DNA from: Thermodesulfobacteriota bacterium
Lineage (GTDB): Bacteria; Desulfobacterota; RBG-13-43-22
Direction: 5' to 3'
Assembly (NCBI GenBank): GCA_025454185.1
Contig: JALOOY010000165.1
Span: 1-5,304 of the forward strand
Length of the DNA: 5,304 bases
Program-made: the position numbers and the translations under genes
Notes under the pieces: generated by a model
The model's database searches: none
The model's input: the letters and a program-made list of their open reading frames with translations, nothing else
What the model was told of the DNA's origin: nothing
Part shown: one piece after another, positions 1 through 5,220 of the stretch
Layout of the letters: each line of letters opens with the position of its first letter
Position numbering within the stretch: position 1 is the first letter of the stretch

Positions 1-490
1 GGCGGCCCTGCAAAGCGGGTTTCAAAACGCCCGGGGGGAGATCATCCTGATCCAGGATGCCGATCTGGAATATGACCCGCAGGAATATCCCAAACTGCTC
101 AGACCTATCCTGGACGGGAAGGCGGACGTGGTGTACGGGTCCCGGTTCATGGGCGGAGAGCCCCACCGGGTGCTGTATTTCTGGCACTATCTGGGTAACC
201 GCTTTCTAACACTGTTGTCCAACATGTTCACCAACCTGAATCTGACGGACATGGAAACCTGCTACAAGGTCTTCCGGGGGGAGGTCTTGCGGTCCCTCCG
301 CCTGGAAGAAAAACGTTTCGGCTTCGAGCCGGAAATCACGGCCAAGATCGCCCGCACCGAGTGCCGGATCTACGAGGTGGGCATCTCCTATACGGGGCGC
401 ACCTATGCCGAGGGCAAAAAGATAAATTGGAAGGACGGGGTGCGGGCCCTCTGGTGCATCGTCAAGTATTCCACCTGGAGAAAAAAATGA
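1..490 (+). CDS. Glycosyltransferase family 2 (DPM1/GtrB-like), 3' part only
   Basis: This is the C-terminal part (162 codons visible, reading from base 2 to the TGA at 488-490) of a GT-A fold family-2 glycosyltransferase. The gene begins outside the window. The DxD-type motif DAD at bases 56-64, in the context QDADLEYDP, is the metal/nucleotide-sugar site. It is followed by YGSRF and a METCYKVFR block, then a GFEPEITAKIA segment and EVGISYTGRTYAEGKK. These blocks are characteristic of the dolichyl-phosphate-mannose-synthase-like/GtrB-like branch. That branch transfers a sugar from UDP or GDP to polyprenyl phosphate or to a lipid or glycan acceptor at the inner face of the cytoplasmic membrane. 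I see no C-terminal transmembrane pair, so this is the short soluble type, usually about 230-250 residues. Roughly 70-80 N-terminal residues are therefore missing. The stop overlaps the galE start by 4 bases, suggesting one operon. Donor and acceptor cannot be told from the sequence. The family call is firm. Confidence 0.92.
   Translation, partial: AALQSGFQNARGEIILIQDADLEYDPQEYPKLLRPILDGKADVVYGSRFMGGEPHRVLYFWHYLGNRFLTLLSNMFTNLNLTDMETCYKVFRGEVLRSLRLEEKRFGFEPEITAKIARTECRIYEVGISYTGRTYAEGKKINWKDGVRALWCIVKYSTWRKK
477..480 (+). promoter_or_regulatory. Ribosome binding site of galE
   Basis: GGAG lies 6 bases before the ATG at 487, inside the last codons of the glycosyltransferase gene. It decides the galE start: the reading frame is open further upstream to 361, but the NAD-binding beta strand begins only at 487 and only this ATG has a Shine-Dalgarno sequence at proper distance. 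The ATGA overlap with the upstream stop fits translational coupling. Confidence 0.75.
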
Positions 491-1497
491 GTGAAGTTCT
501 GGTTACGGGCGGGGCCGGTTACATCGGCAGCGTCGTCTGCCGGACCCTGCTGGCAAGGGGACACCGGGTCGTGGTGCTGGACAGCCTGACCGAGGGACAC
601 CGCGCGGCTGTTCCGCCGGGGATCCCTTTTTACCAGGGAGACCTGGGTGATCCGGTCCTGCTGGGAGATATTTTCAAGAAACACGCCGTTGCCGGTGTCG
701 TCCACATGGCCGCCTATTGCCTGGTGGGGGAATCCGTCAGCGATCCTGAAAAATATTTTTTAAATAACGTAGTCCAGGGACTGGCCCTGCTCCGGGTCAT
801 GCGCTTATGTGGTGTGAAAAACATCATCTTTTCCTCCACCGCCGCGGTGTATGGCGAACCCCGGGAGTCGCCGATCACCGAGGAGCATCCCACGGCGCCC
901 ATCAACCCCTATGGCCTTTCGAAACTGATCTTTGAACAGGCCCTGGAGACCTACCGTCAGGCCTATGGGTTACGCTATGTCACCTTCCGTTATTTCAACG
1001 CCGCCGGGGCCGCCCCGGACTGCGGGGAAGACCACCATCCCGAAACCCACTTGATCCCCCTGGTCCTGGATCAGGCCCTGCGCCAACAGGGGCGCAAGGC
1101 CACGCCTCCCGGCGAGGGCCTCACGGTATTCGGCCTGGATTACCCCACGCCGGACGGGAGCTGCCTGCGGGATTATATTCATATCCGGGACCTGGCCCTG
1201 GCCCATGTGCTGGCCCTGGAGCGCCTGGAAAACCTCCCGGTGAGTATCTTCAACCTGGGCAACGGCCAGGGATTTTCGGTCCTGGAGGTCGTCCGGCAGG
1301 CCGCGGAGGCGACCGGGGTGGACATACCCTATGCCGTCGGTCCCCGCCGGGCCGGTGATCCGGCGGTGCTGGTGGCCTCGGCCGAGCGGGCCCGTCGTTA
1401 CCTGGGCTGGGAACCGCAATTCCCGGACCTGCGGGGGATCATCCAATCGGCCTGGGAATGGCATGAGGGGCATCCGGAAGGGTATGGAACGGGTTGA
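487..1497 (+). CDS. galE: UDP-glucose 4-epimerase
   Basis: This gene encodes a 336-residue short-chain dehydrogenase/reductase-type epimerase, close to the family's usual 330-340. GalE interconverts UDP-glucose and UDP-galactose (some members also the N-acetyl forms) through a 4-keto intermediate with tightly bound NAD, in the cytosol. Visible signatures are the Rossmann motif TGGAGYIG (residues 7-14), a D-S-L at the end of beta 2, VGESV after strand 4, and FSSTAAVYG around residues 115-123 with Thr118 in the place of the catalytic Ser/Thr. The catalytic YxxxK pair is Tyr142/Lys146 in NPYGLSK. Further on come RYFNAAGA, CLRDYIHIRDLA, FNLGNGQGFSVLEV and the C-terminal RRAGDPAVLVA. All catalytic residues are present and there is no frameshift. 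The start at 487 is chosen over the longer open frame because the protein family begins right at MSEVLVTGG and an RBS precedes it. In this cluster it would supply galactose-type donors for the polysaccharide. Confidence 0.95.
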   Translation: MSEVLVTGGAGYIGSVVCRTLLARGHRVVVLDSLTEGHRAAVPPGIPFYQGDLGDPVLLGDIFKKHAVAGVVHMAAYCLVGESVSDPEKYFLNNVVQGLALLRVMRLCGVKNIIFSSTAAVYGEPRESPITEEHPTAPINPYGLSKLIFEQALETYRQAYGLRYVTFRYFNAAGAAPDCGEDHHPETHLIPLVLDQALRQQGRKATPPGEGLTVFGLDYPTPDGSCLRDYIHIRDLALAHVLALERLENLPVSIFNLGNGQGFSVLEVVRQAAEATGVDIPYAVGPRRAGDPAVLVASAERARRYLGWEPQFPDLRGIIQSAWEWHEGHPEGYGTG

Positions 1498-1510
1498 ATA
1501 ACGGGTAAAT

Positions 1511-1565
1511 TCGAAACCCGAAATCCGAAACAAATTCAAATGACCAAAATTCAAATCACCAAAAC
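1511..1565 (+). repeat. A/T-rich short tandem repeat block (GAAA / AAATTCAAAT type)
   Basis: Two adjoining tandem arrays lie just after the galE stop. The first has about three copies of a 7-base unit of the form cCGAAAY (1512-1531). The second has two 15-base units, AAATTCAAATGACCA (1532-1546) and AAATTCAAATCACCA (1547-1561), differing at one base. From memory, blocks of this style (GAAATCCGAAAC followed by AAATTCAAA) recur between genes in several uncultured and deltaproteobacterial genomes; I have not checked this by search. The composition is sharply A-rich against the GC-rich genes on both sides. Confidence 0.7.
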
Positions 1566-1582
1566 TTTACCCCCTCCCCTGA

Positions 1583-1600
1583 TCCCGTCATTGGGCGGGA
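1583..1600 (+). repeat. Small inverted repeat before the aminotransferase gene
   Basis: TCCCG (1583-1587) and CGGGA (1596-1600) can form a 5-bp stem with an 8-base loop. There is no T-run behind it, so it is not a convincing terminator. It may be the worn end of a dispersed palindromic repeat. The next gene has only a weak, distant Shine-Dalgarno candidate (AGGGA at 1616-1620, 12 bases before the ATG). Confidence 0.3.
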
Positions 1601-1632
1601 CAGGTTCCGGAGTTTAGGGACGTGTTTAAAAT

Positions 1633-2868
1633 ATGACCAAGGTATTACCTTTTTTTGATCTCAGCAGGCAGCACCGGGAGCTGAAGCCGGAAATCGAGGC
1701 GGCGGTTCGTGCGGTGCTCGATTCGGGCCGGTTTATCCTCGGTCCGGCGGTGACGGAGCTGGAAAAACAGGTCGCCGCCGTGGTGCACAAAAAGGAGGCG
1801 GTCGGGGTATCCTCCGGGACGGATGCCCTGCTGCTGGCCCTCATGTCCCTTGGTGTCGGGCCGGGGGACGCGGTCCTGACCACCCCTTTCTCCTTCTTTG
1901 CCACGGCCGGGGTCATTGCCCGACTGGGGGCCGTGCCGCTCTTGGCCGATATCGACCCGCTAAGCTTCAACCTGGATCCGTCGGGAGCCGAGAAGGCCAT
2001 CCGGGCCTACCTCGACCGGGACCCCGGTCTGTACCCGCTCCCTTCTGGAAATTGGTTCCCTGACGCCGACCGCCGAACCCCGACCGCCGAACGTCTCAAA
2101 GCGATCCTGCCCGTCCATCTCTACGGCCAGTCCGCCGACCTGCCGGCCTTTCAGCGCCTGGCCAAGGAGTACAATCTCCCGATCATCGAGGACGCCGCCC
2201 AGGCCATCGGGGCCGGAAGCCCTGACCCGGAAGTCGGCGCTTATGGGGATCATCTGGTCTGCTACTCCTTTTATCCCACAAAAAATCTGGGCGGGGTGGG
2301 CGATGCCGGAATGATTGTTACAGATAATCCGGAATCCGCCGATAAGCTGAGAAAGCTCCGGGTCCACGGGGCCTCCGGGCGCTATATCCATGACCTGGTG
2401 GGGGGCAATTTCCGTTTGGATACCCTGCAGGCCGCGGTGTTGCTGGTCAAACTGCCTTATCTGGAGCGCTGGACCGGCTGCCGTCGGGAAAATGCCGAGG
2501 CCTATGATCGTCTTTTGACCGCCACCGGCCTGCCCGCCCGGGGGTTGGTCATCCCGCCCCCGGCTTTTTCCGGGAGGACGTCGGGCGATTATGACGGCCA
2601 TATTTATAATCAATACGTGGTTCGGGTCCGGGACCGGCAAGGCCTGCAGGCCTTCCTGAAAGACCGGGGCGTCGGCACGGAGGTCTACTATCCGGTCCCG
2701 TTTCACCTCCAGCCCTGCTTTGCCTATCTGGGCTACCATCCCGGGGATTTTCCCCAAGCGGAGCAGGCGGCCCGGGAAGTGCTGGCCCTGCCCATTTTCC
2801 CGGAACTGACCCGGGAAGAGCTGGAGTACGTGGTGGAAAAGATCGCCGAATTCTATCGATCGAGCTGA
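1633..2868 (+). CDS. DegT/DnrJ/EryC1/StrS-family PLP aminotransferase (nucleotide-sugar)
   Basis: This gene encodes a 411-residue fold-type I PLP enzyme that transfers an amino group, usually from glutamate, to a keto-sugar nucleotide. The product is an amino sugar for O-antigen or exopolysaccharide. Visible motifs are FFDLSRQHRELKPEIE at the N-terminus, the phosphate-binding SSGTDALLLAL (residues 60-70), TTPFSFFATA, LPVHLYGQ (159-166), EDAAQAIGA with Asp187 for the pyridine nitrogen and Gln190, the Schiff-base lysine Lys217 in SFYPTKNLGGVGDAG, RLDTLQAAVL, and the C-terminal ALPIFPELT. Every catalytic residue is present. Gln190 is the residue seen in WbpE/QdtB-type 3-aminotransferases, but WecE has it too, so the position aminated is open. 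The start is fixed: TAA at 1627-1629 is in frame just upstream. Residues about 124-156 form an extra loop containing a 14-base DNA duplication. This makes the protein longer than the usual 360-390. The galE gap is 135 bases, so it may be co-transcribed or separately driven. Confidence 0.93.
   Translation: MTKVLPFFDLSRQHRELKPEIEAAVRAVLDSGRFILGPAVTELEKQVAAVVHKKEAVGVSSGTDALLLALMSLGVGPGDAVLTTPFSFFATAGVIARLGAVPLLADIDPLSFNLDPSGAEKAIRAYLDRDPGLYPLPSGNWFPDADRRTPTAERLKAILPVHLYGQSADLPAFQRLAKEYNLPIIEDAAQAIGAGSPDPEVGAYGDHLVCYSFYPTKNLGGVGDAGMIVTDNPESADKLRKLRVHGASGRYIHDLVGGNFRLDTLQAAVLLVKLPYLERWTGCRRENAEAYDRLLTATGLPARGLVIPPPAFSGRTSGDYDGHIYNQYVVRVRDRQGLQAFLKDRGVGTEVYYPVPFHLQPCFAYLGYHPGDFPQAEQAAREVLALPIFPELTREELEYVVEKIAEFYRSS
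2066..2092 (+). repeat. 14-base tandem duplication inside the aminotransferase gene
   Basis: CCGACCGCCGAAC occurs at 2066-2078 and again at 2080-2092, a perfect 13-base repeat with a 14-base period. The period is not a multiple of three, so the two copies are read in different frames (PDADRRTPTAER). They lie in a loop extra to the normal family alignment, between the NLDP block and the LPVHLYGQ strand. Confidence 0.8.
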
Positions 2869-2892
2869 TTATAAAAGGTGTTCTTGAGCCTT

Positions 2893-2920
2893 GGTGGTCT
2901 ATTTTGTAATTATAACCACC
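2893..2920 (+). repeat. Stem-loop just after the aminotransferase gene
   Basis: GGTGGT (2893-2898) and ACCACC (2915-2920) can form a 6-bp stem around a 16-base A/T-rich loop, starting 24 bases after the stop codon. No T-tract follows, so a Rho-independent terminator is not supported. The right arm is shared with the 9-base inverted end of the next element, so the two pairings exclude each other. Confidence 0.35.
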
Positions 2921-3061
2921 CCGCTGGTCATCCTGGCGGAGCCTGCCCTGGTCACGCTTTAGGAGCGGGATAAGCCAGGGGCCGGCACGAGTCCATTCCC
3001 CCCTGGATGCCGGTTTCCACCGGCATGACGAGGTGCTGCTGGGCTTCACCCAGGGTGGTTA
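2913..3061. repeat. Composite dispersed repeat with 9-base inverted ends
   Basis: A roughly 149-base block is bounded by TAACCACCC (2913-2921) and GGGTGGTTA (3053-3061), which are perfect inverted copies. Inside these sits a second inverted pair, GTCAT (2927-2931) and ATGAC (3025-3029). Further in lie CCCTGG (2946-2951) with CCAGGG (2975-2980), and a perfect 8-bp hairpin at 3007-3026. Read on the minus strand, the right half begins CGTCATGCCGGTGGAAACCG and continues into ATCCAGG. That resembles the widespread intergenic repeat whose translation gives peptides like VIPAKAGIQ. The block contains no transposase and probably represents a non-autonomous or REP/MITE-like element. Confidence 0.65.
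3007..3026 (+). repeat. Perfect 8-bp hairpin inside the composite repeat
   Basis: ATGCCGGT (3007-3014), loop TTCC, ACCGGCAT (3019-3026). This is the most compact palindrome of the gap and has the arm and loop layout of REP-like units. No T-tract follows (GACGAGG), so it is not an intrinsic terminator, although such a stem in RNA could slow 3'-exonuclease decay. Confidence 0.7.
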
Positions 3062-3116
3062 CGTTCAGCATTTTATTTCAGCGTATACGTAGCCCAAATT
3101 ATGGGATCTAGTACCA

Positions 3117-3150
3117 AGAAATTCACCGCCAAGACGCCAAGAACGCAAAG
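3117..3150. repeat. CGCCAAGA-type dispersed repeat upstream of the dehydrogenase
   Basis: CGCCAAGA appears twice in tandem (3127-3134 and 3135-3142), followed by a degenerate third unit, ACGCAAAGA. It is preceded by the TTCACCG lead-in (3122-3128). Read on the minus strand it gives the familiar spurious peptide LCVLGVLAVNF, found in many mis-annotated proteins because this DNA repeat is common between genes. The repeat ends about 25 bases before the RBS of the next gene. Confidence 0.65.
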
Positions 3151-3174
3151 AATCTTAAATTTCATAAAAGTCGG

Positions 3175-3181
3175 AAAGGAG
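3175..3181 (+). promoter_or_regulatory. Ribosome binding site of the dehydrogenase gene
   Basis: AAAGGAG lies 5 bases before the ATG at 3187 and is the strongest Shine-Dalgarno sequence in the window. It supports the long N-terminus: the next in-frame ATG (3319) falls inside the Rossmann strand and would destroy the fold. Confidence 0.85.
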
Positions 3182-3186
3182 TTGTT

Positions 3187-4815
3187 ATGCAATTTTCCCT
3201 GGCCCCGACCGGAGAACGTTTTCCCCTGCCGGCCGCCCTGGATGAGGAAGTGGAGGTTCAACGCATCAAGGAACTGGTGCGGGAGCAGCGCGCCCTGGGA
3301 CGGGAGATCGTCGTGGTCATGGGCGTGGGCTTCGTGGGCGCCGTCATGGCCGCCGTGGTGGCCGATTCGCTGCGGCCCGACGGGACGCCGGGCAAGTTCG
3401 TCATCGGGGTCCAGCGCCCCAGCCCGCGGTCCTACTGGAAGATCCCCCTGCTCAACCGGGGGCTCAGCCCGGTGAAGGCCGAGGACCCGGAAGTGGACCT
3501 GCTCATCGGCCGCTGCGTGAACGAAAAGAAGACCCTCACCGCCACCTATACCATGGAGGCCCTGACCCTGGCCGACGTGGTGGTGGTGGACGTGCAGTGC
3601 GACTTCCTGAAGGAGGAACTGGGCAACGTCAAGAGCGGCAACGCCGAGATTCGGGCCCTGGAGGAAAGCTTCAAGGTCATCGGCCAGAAGGTCCCGGCCG
3701 CCGCCATGGTGCTGATCGAAACCACCGTGCCGCCGGGGACCACCGAATACATCGCCTATCCCTTTGTCAAGAAGGCCTTCGAGGAGCGGGGCATCCCCAG
3801 CGAACCCCTGCTGGCCCACAGCTTCGAGCGGGTCATGCCCGGCAAGGAATATGTCTCCTCCATCCGCAATTTCTGGCGGGTCTGCAGCGGCATCAACGAC
3901 GAGGCCCGGGAGCGGGTGGTAAAATTCCTCTCCGAGGTGATCGAGGTGGAGAAGTATCCCCTGACGGTCCTGGACCGCCCGGTGGAGAGCGAGACCTGCA
4001 AGATCGTGGAAAACAGCTTTCGGGCCGCCATGCTGGCCTTCATGCACGAGTGGACCCTCTTCGCCGAGCGCAACGGCGTGGACCTGCTGAAGGTGATCGA
4101 GGCCATCAAGGTCCGGCCCACCCACAGCAATATCCTCTTTCCCGGTCCGGGCATCGGCGGCTATTGCCTGCCCAAGGATGGCGGCCTGGGGCTCTGGTCC
4201 TACAAGCACCTCATGGGCTTTCAGGACGACATCTTCCAGATCACGCCCCTGGCCATCAACATCAACGATACCCGGGCCCTGCACGCGGCCCAACTGGTGC
4301 GCGATGCCCTGCGCAACCGCAACCGCATCGTGGCCTCCTCGCTGATCACCGTGCTGGGCATCTCCTACCGGGAAGACGTGGGCGACACCCGCTACAGCGG
4401 CTCGGAGATCCTGGTGCGCAAGCTGACCGAGATGGGGGCCGAGGTGCGGGTCCACGACCCCTACGTGGACCACTGGTGGGAGTTGGAGAACCAGGACCAG
4501 TATCCCACCCACAACAGTTGGTCCCGCTTCTTCCGCAACCAGGAAGGCCTGGCTCATTCCCGGGTCTCCCAGGACCTGCCGGCGGCCCTGCGCGGAGCAG
4601 ACGCCGTGGTGCTCGCCGTGCGCCACCAGGATTATCTGAAGCTGGACCCCGATCAGGTCGTGGCCTGGGTCGGCCGCCCGGCGGCCATCGTGGACTGCTT
4701 CGGGGTCCTGAACGACGACCAGATCCGCCGCTATTTCGAACTGGGCTGCGAGGTCAAGGGCTCCGGCCGGGGGCACATCAACCGCATCAAGCGGGAGGTG
4801 CTGGGGAAGCAGTAG
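3187..4815 (+). CDS. UDP-glucose/GDP-mannose dehydrogenase-family protein, long divergent type
   Basis: This gene encodes 542 residues, against about 390-470 for typical members. Family enzymes oxidise C6 of a nucleotide sugar to the uronic acid in two NAD(P)-dependent steps, in the cytosol. An extra N-terminal segment of about 38 residues precedes the Rossmann motif GVGFVG (46-51). Strand 2 ends GVQR with Gln76-Arg77 where an Asp/Glu is usual. ETTVPPGTTE (178-187) and HSFERVMPG follow. ESETCKIVENSFRA carries Lys272 and Asn276, and PGPGIGGYCLPKD carries the catalytic Cys327. The C-terminal nucleotide-binding domain has VLGISYREDVGDTRYSG (389-405) and VHDPYVDHWW, ending HINRIKREVLGKQ. Cys, Lys and Asn are all kept, so it should be active. 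It resembles a distinct subgroup carrying QRPSPRSYWKIPLLNRG; its substrate is unknown to me. Third codon positions are more uniformly G/C than in galE. It lies 318 bases after the aminotransferase and probably serves the same polysaccharide. The family call is firm; UDP-Glc, UDP-GlcNAc, UDP-ManNAc or GDP-Man specificity is open. Confidence 0.9.
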   Translation: MQFSLAPTGERFPLPAALDEEVEVQRIKELVREQRALGREIVVVMGVGFVGAVMAAVVADSLRPDGTPGKFVIGVQRPSPRSYWKIPLLNRGLSPVKAEDPEVDLLIGRCVNEKKTLTATYTMEALTLADVVVVDVQCDFLKEELGNVKSGNAEIRALEESFKVIGQKVPAAAMVLIETTVPPGTTEYIAYPFVKKAFEERGIPSEPLLAHSFERVMPGKEYVSSIRNFWRVCSGINDEARERVVKFLSEVIEVEKYPLTVLDRPVESETCKIVENSFRAAMLAFMHEWTLFAERNGVDLLKVIEAIKVRPTHSNILFPGPGIGGYCLPKDGGLGLWSYKHLMGFQDDIFQITPLAININDTRALHAAQLVRDALRNRNRIVASSLITVLGISYREDVGDTRYSGSEILVRKLTEMGAEVRVHDPYVDHWWELENQDQYPTHNSWSRFFRNQEGLAHSRVSQDLPAALRGADAVVLAVRHQDYLKLDPDQVVAWVGRPAAIVDCFGVLNDDQIRRYFELGCEVKGSGRGHINRIKREVLGKQ

Positions 4816-4854
4816 CCGAAAGAATAGAAAAAAGAAACCAGGAGCCGGGCCGGG

Positions 4855-4873
4855 GGCATTTCCCTGCCTTTTT
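4855..4873 (+). terminator. Weak possible intrinsic terminator after the dehydrogenase
   Basis: GGCA (4855-4858), loop TTTCCC, TGCC (4865-4868), then TTTTT (4869-4873), 40 bases after the stop codon. Two G-T pairs could extend the stem outward, at the cost of the first Ts. The stem is short, so this is only the best candidate in its place. Confidence 0.25.
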
Positions 4874-5065
4874 GTTGACGGTGATTGGGGGGAACAATGA
4901 GGCATTCTCCATATCCTGGGTTCGGTCATCCGGTTTCGGCTCCCAGGGAAATATCAGAATGGACTTCTCGGGCCATTTTTGATTAATCCCGAAAGATGCA
5001 ACCTTTTTCGCTTTGTAAACATCCGGTCGGATAAATCCAAGCGATTGATATTCCATCTAGATCTC

Positions 5066-5125
5066 GCGGGAAGCGGCAAGGCTTGTCAAGGGCGGTTGCA
5101 TCCTTAGACAGGAGCCTTTTCCCGC
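5066..5125. other. 60-base bulged hairpin, possible structured RNA or palindromic element
   Basis: Four stacked helices can form. They are GCGGGAA (5066-5072) with TTCCCGC (5119-5125), AAGGCT (5078-5083) with AGCCTT (5113-5118), TGTC (5084-5087) with GACA (5107-5110), and AAGG (5088-5091) with CCTT (5102-5105). That is 21 Watson-Crick pairs around a 10-base loop, with a 5-base bulge, a GG bulge and a single-A bulge. It does not match a riboswitch or sRNA that I recognise. It could be the leader of the downstream gene, a small RNA, or a worn palindromic DNA element. Confidence 0.5.
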
Positions 5126-5220
5126 AATTCAGAAGAATTAAGATCCCCTGCCTGCCTTGAGGGAAGAGACCGGGATTCCCCCCTGTCCGCACCAATTCAC
5201 TAAAATTATTGGATTTTTAT

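Larger units (their letters stand above)
2869..3186. other. 318-base intergenic region built of repeats
   Basis: I see no protein-coding gene here on either strand. From left to right it holds a loose GGTGGT/ACCACC stem-loop (2893-2920), a composite palindromic repeat with nested inverted ends (2913-3061), an A/T-rich stretch containing GTATAC (about 3062-3116), a CGCCAAGA-type repeat (3117-3150), and the RBS of the next gene. No clean sigma-70 promoter and no hairpin with a U-run were found. Whether the dehydrogenase gene is read through from upstream or has its own promoter remains open. Confidence 0.7.

Noticed and set aside
361..486. N-terminal extension of galE by 42 codons
   Set aside because: This stretch is the glycosyltransferase gene in another frame. 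The GalE family starts at MSEVLVTGG with an RBS at 477-480.
1960..2757. 265-codon minus-strand frame over the aminotransferase
   Set aside because: Shadow of the real gene: no start signal and no domain pattern.
2884..2916. Possible sigma-70 promoter TTGAGC ... TATAAC after the aminotransferase
   Set aside because: The spacer is 21 bases, too long, and the -10 box lies within a repeat arm; at 17-base spacing the -10 would be TAATTA, a poor match.
3007..3026. Hairpin as an intrinsic terminator
   Set aside because: No T-tract follows on the + strand. On the minus strand it is followed by CCAGGGGGG, also without Ts.
3073..4929. Long (618-codon) open frame on the minus strand over the dehydrogenase gene
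   Set aside because: It is the shadow of a very G/C-third-position-rich gene: His/Gly/Asp/Leu-rich with no domain-like pattern. Its C-terminal part is the translation of a dispersed repeat (LCVLGVLAVNF). The + strand frame has intact catalytic motifs.
3597..4982. Second long + strand frame (461 codons) overlapping the dehydrogenase
   Set aside because: Arg/Gly/Pro/His-rich out-of-frame reading of the same GC-rich gene; no RBS and no recognisable motifs.
4897..4986. 29-codon small frame (ATG at 4897, TAA at 4984) after a G-run
   Set aside because: The G-run is a poor Shine-Dalgarno sequence, the peptide has no membrane or signal features, and its length is expected by chance.
4787..5195. Minus-strand frames of 89 and 70 codons in the right end
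   Set aside because: They cross the 60-base hairpin and the end of the dehydrogenase gene, have no convincing RBS and give no family-like translation.
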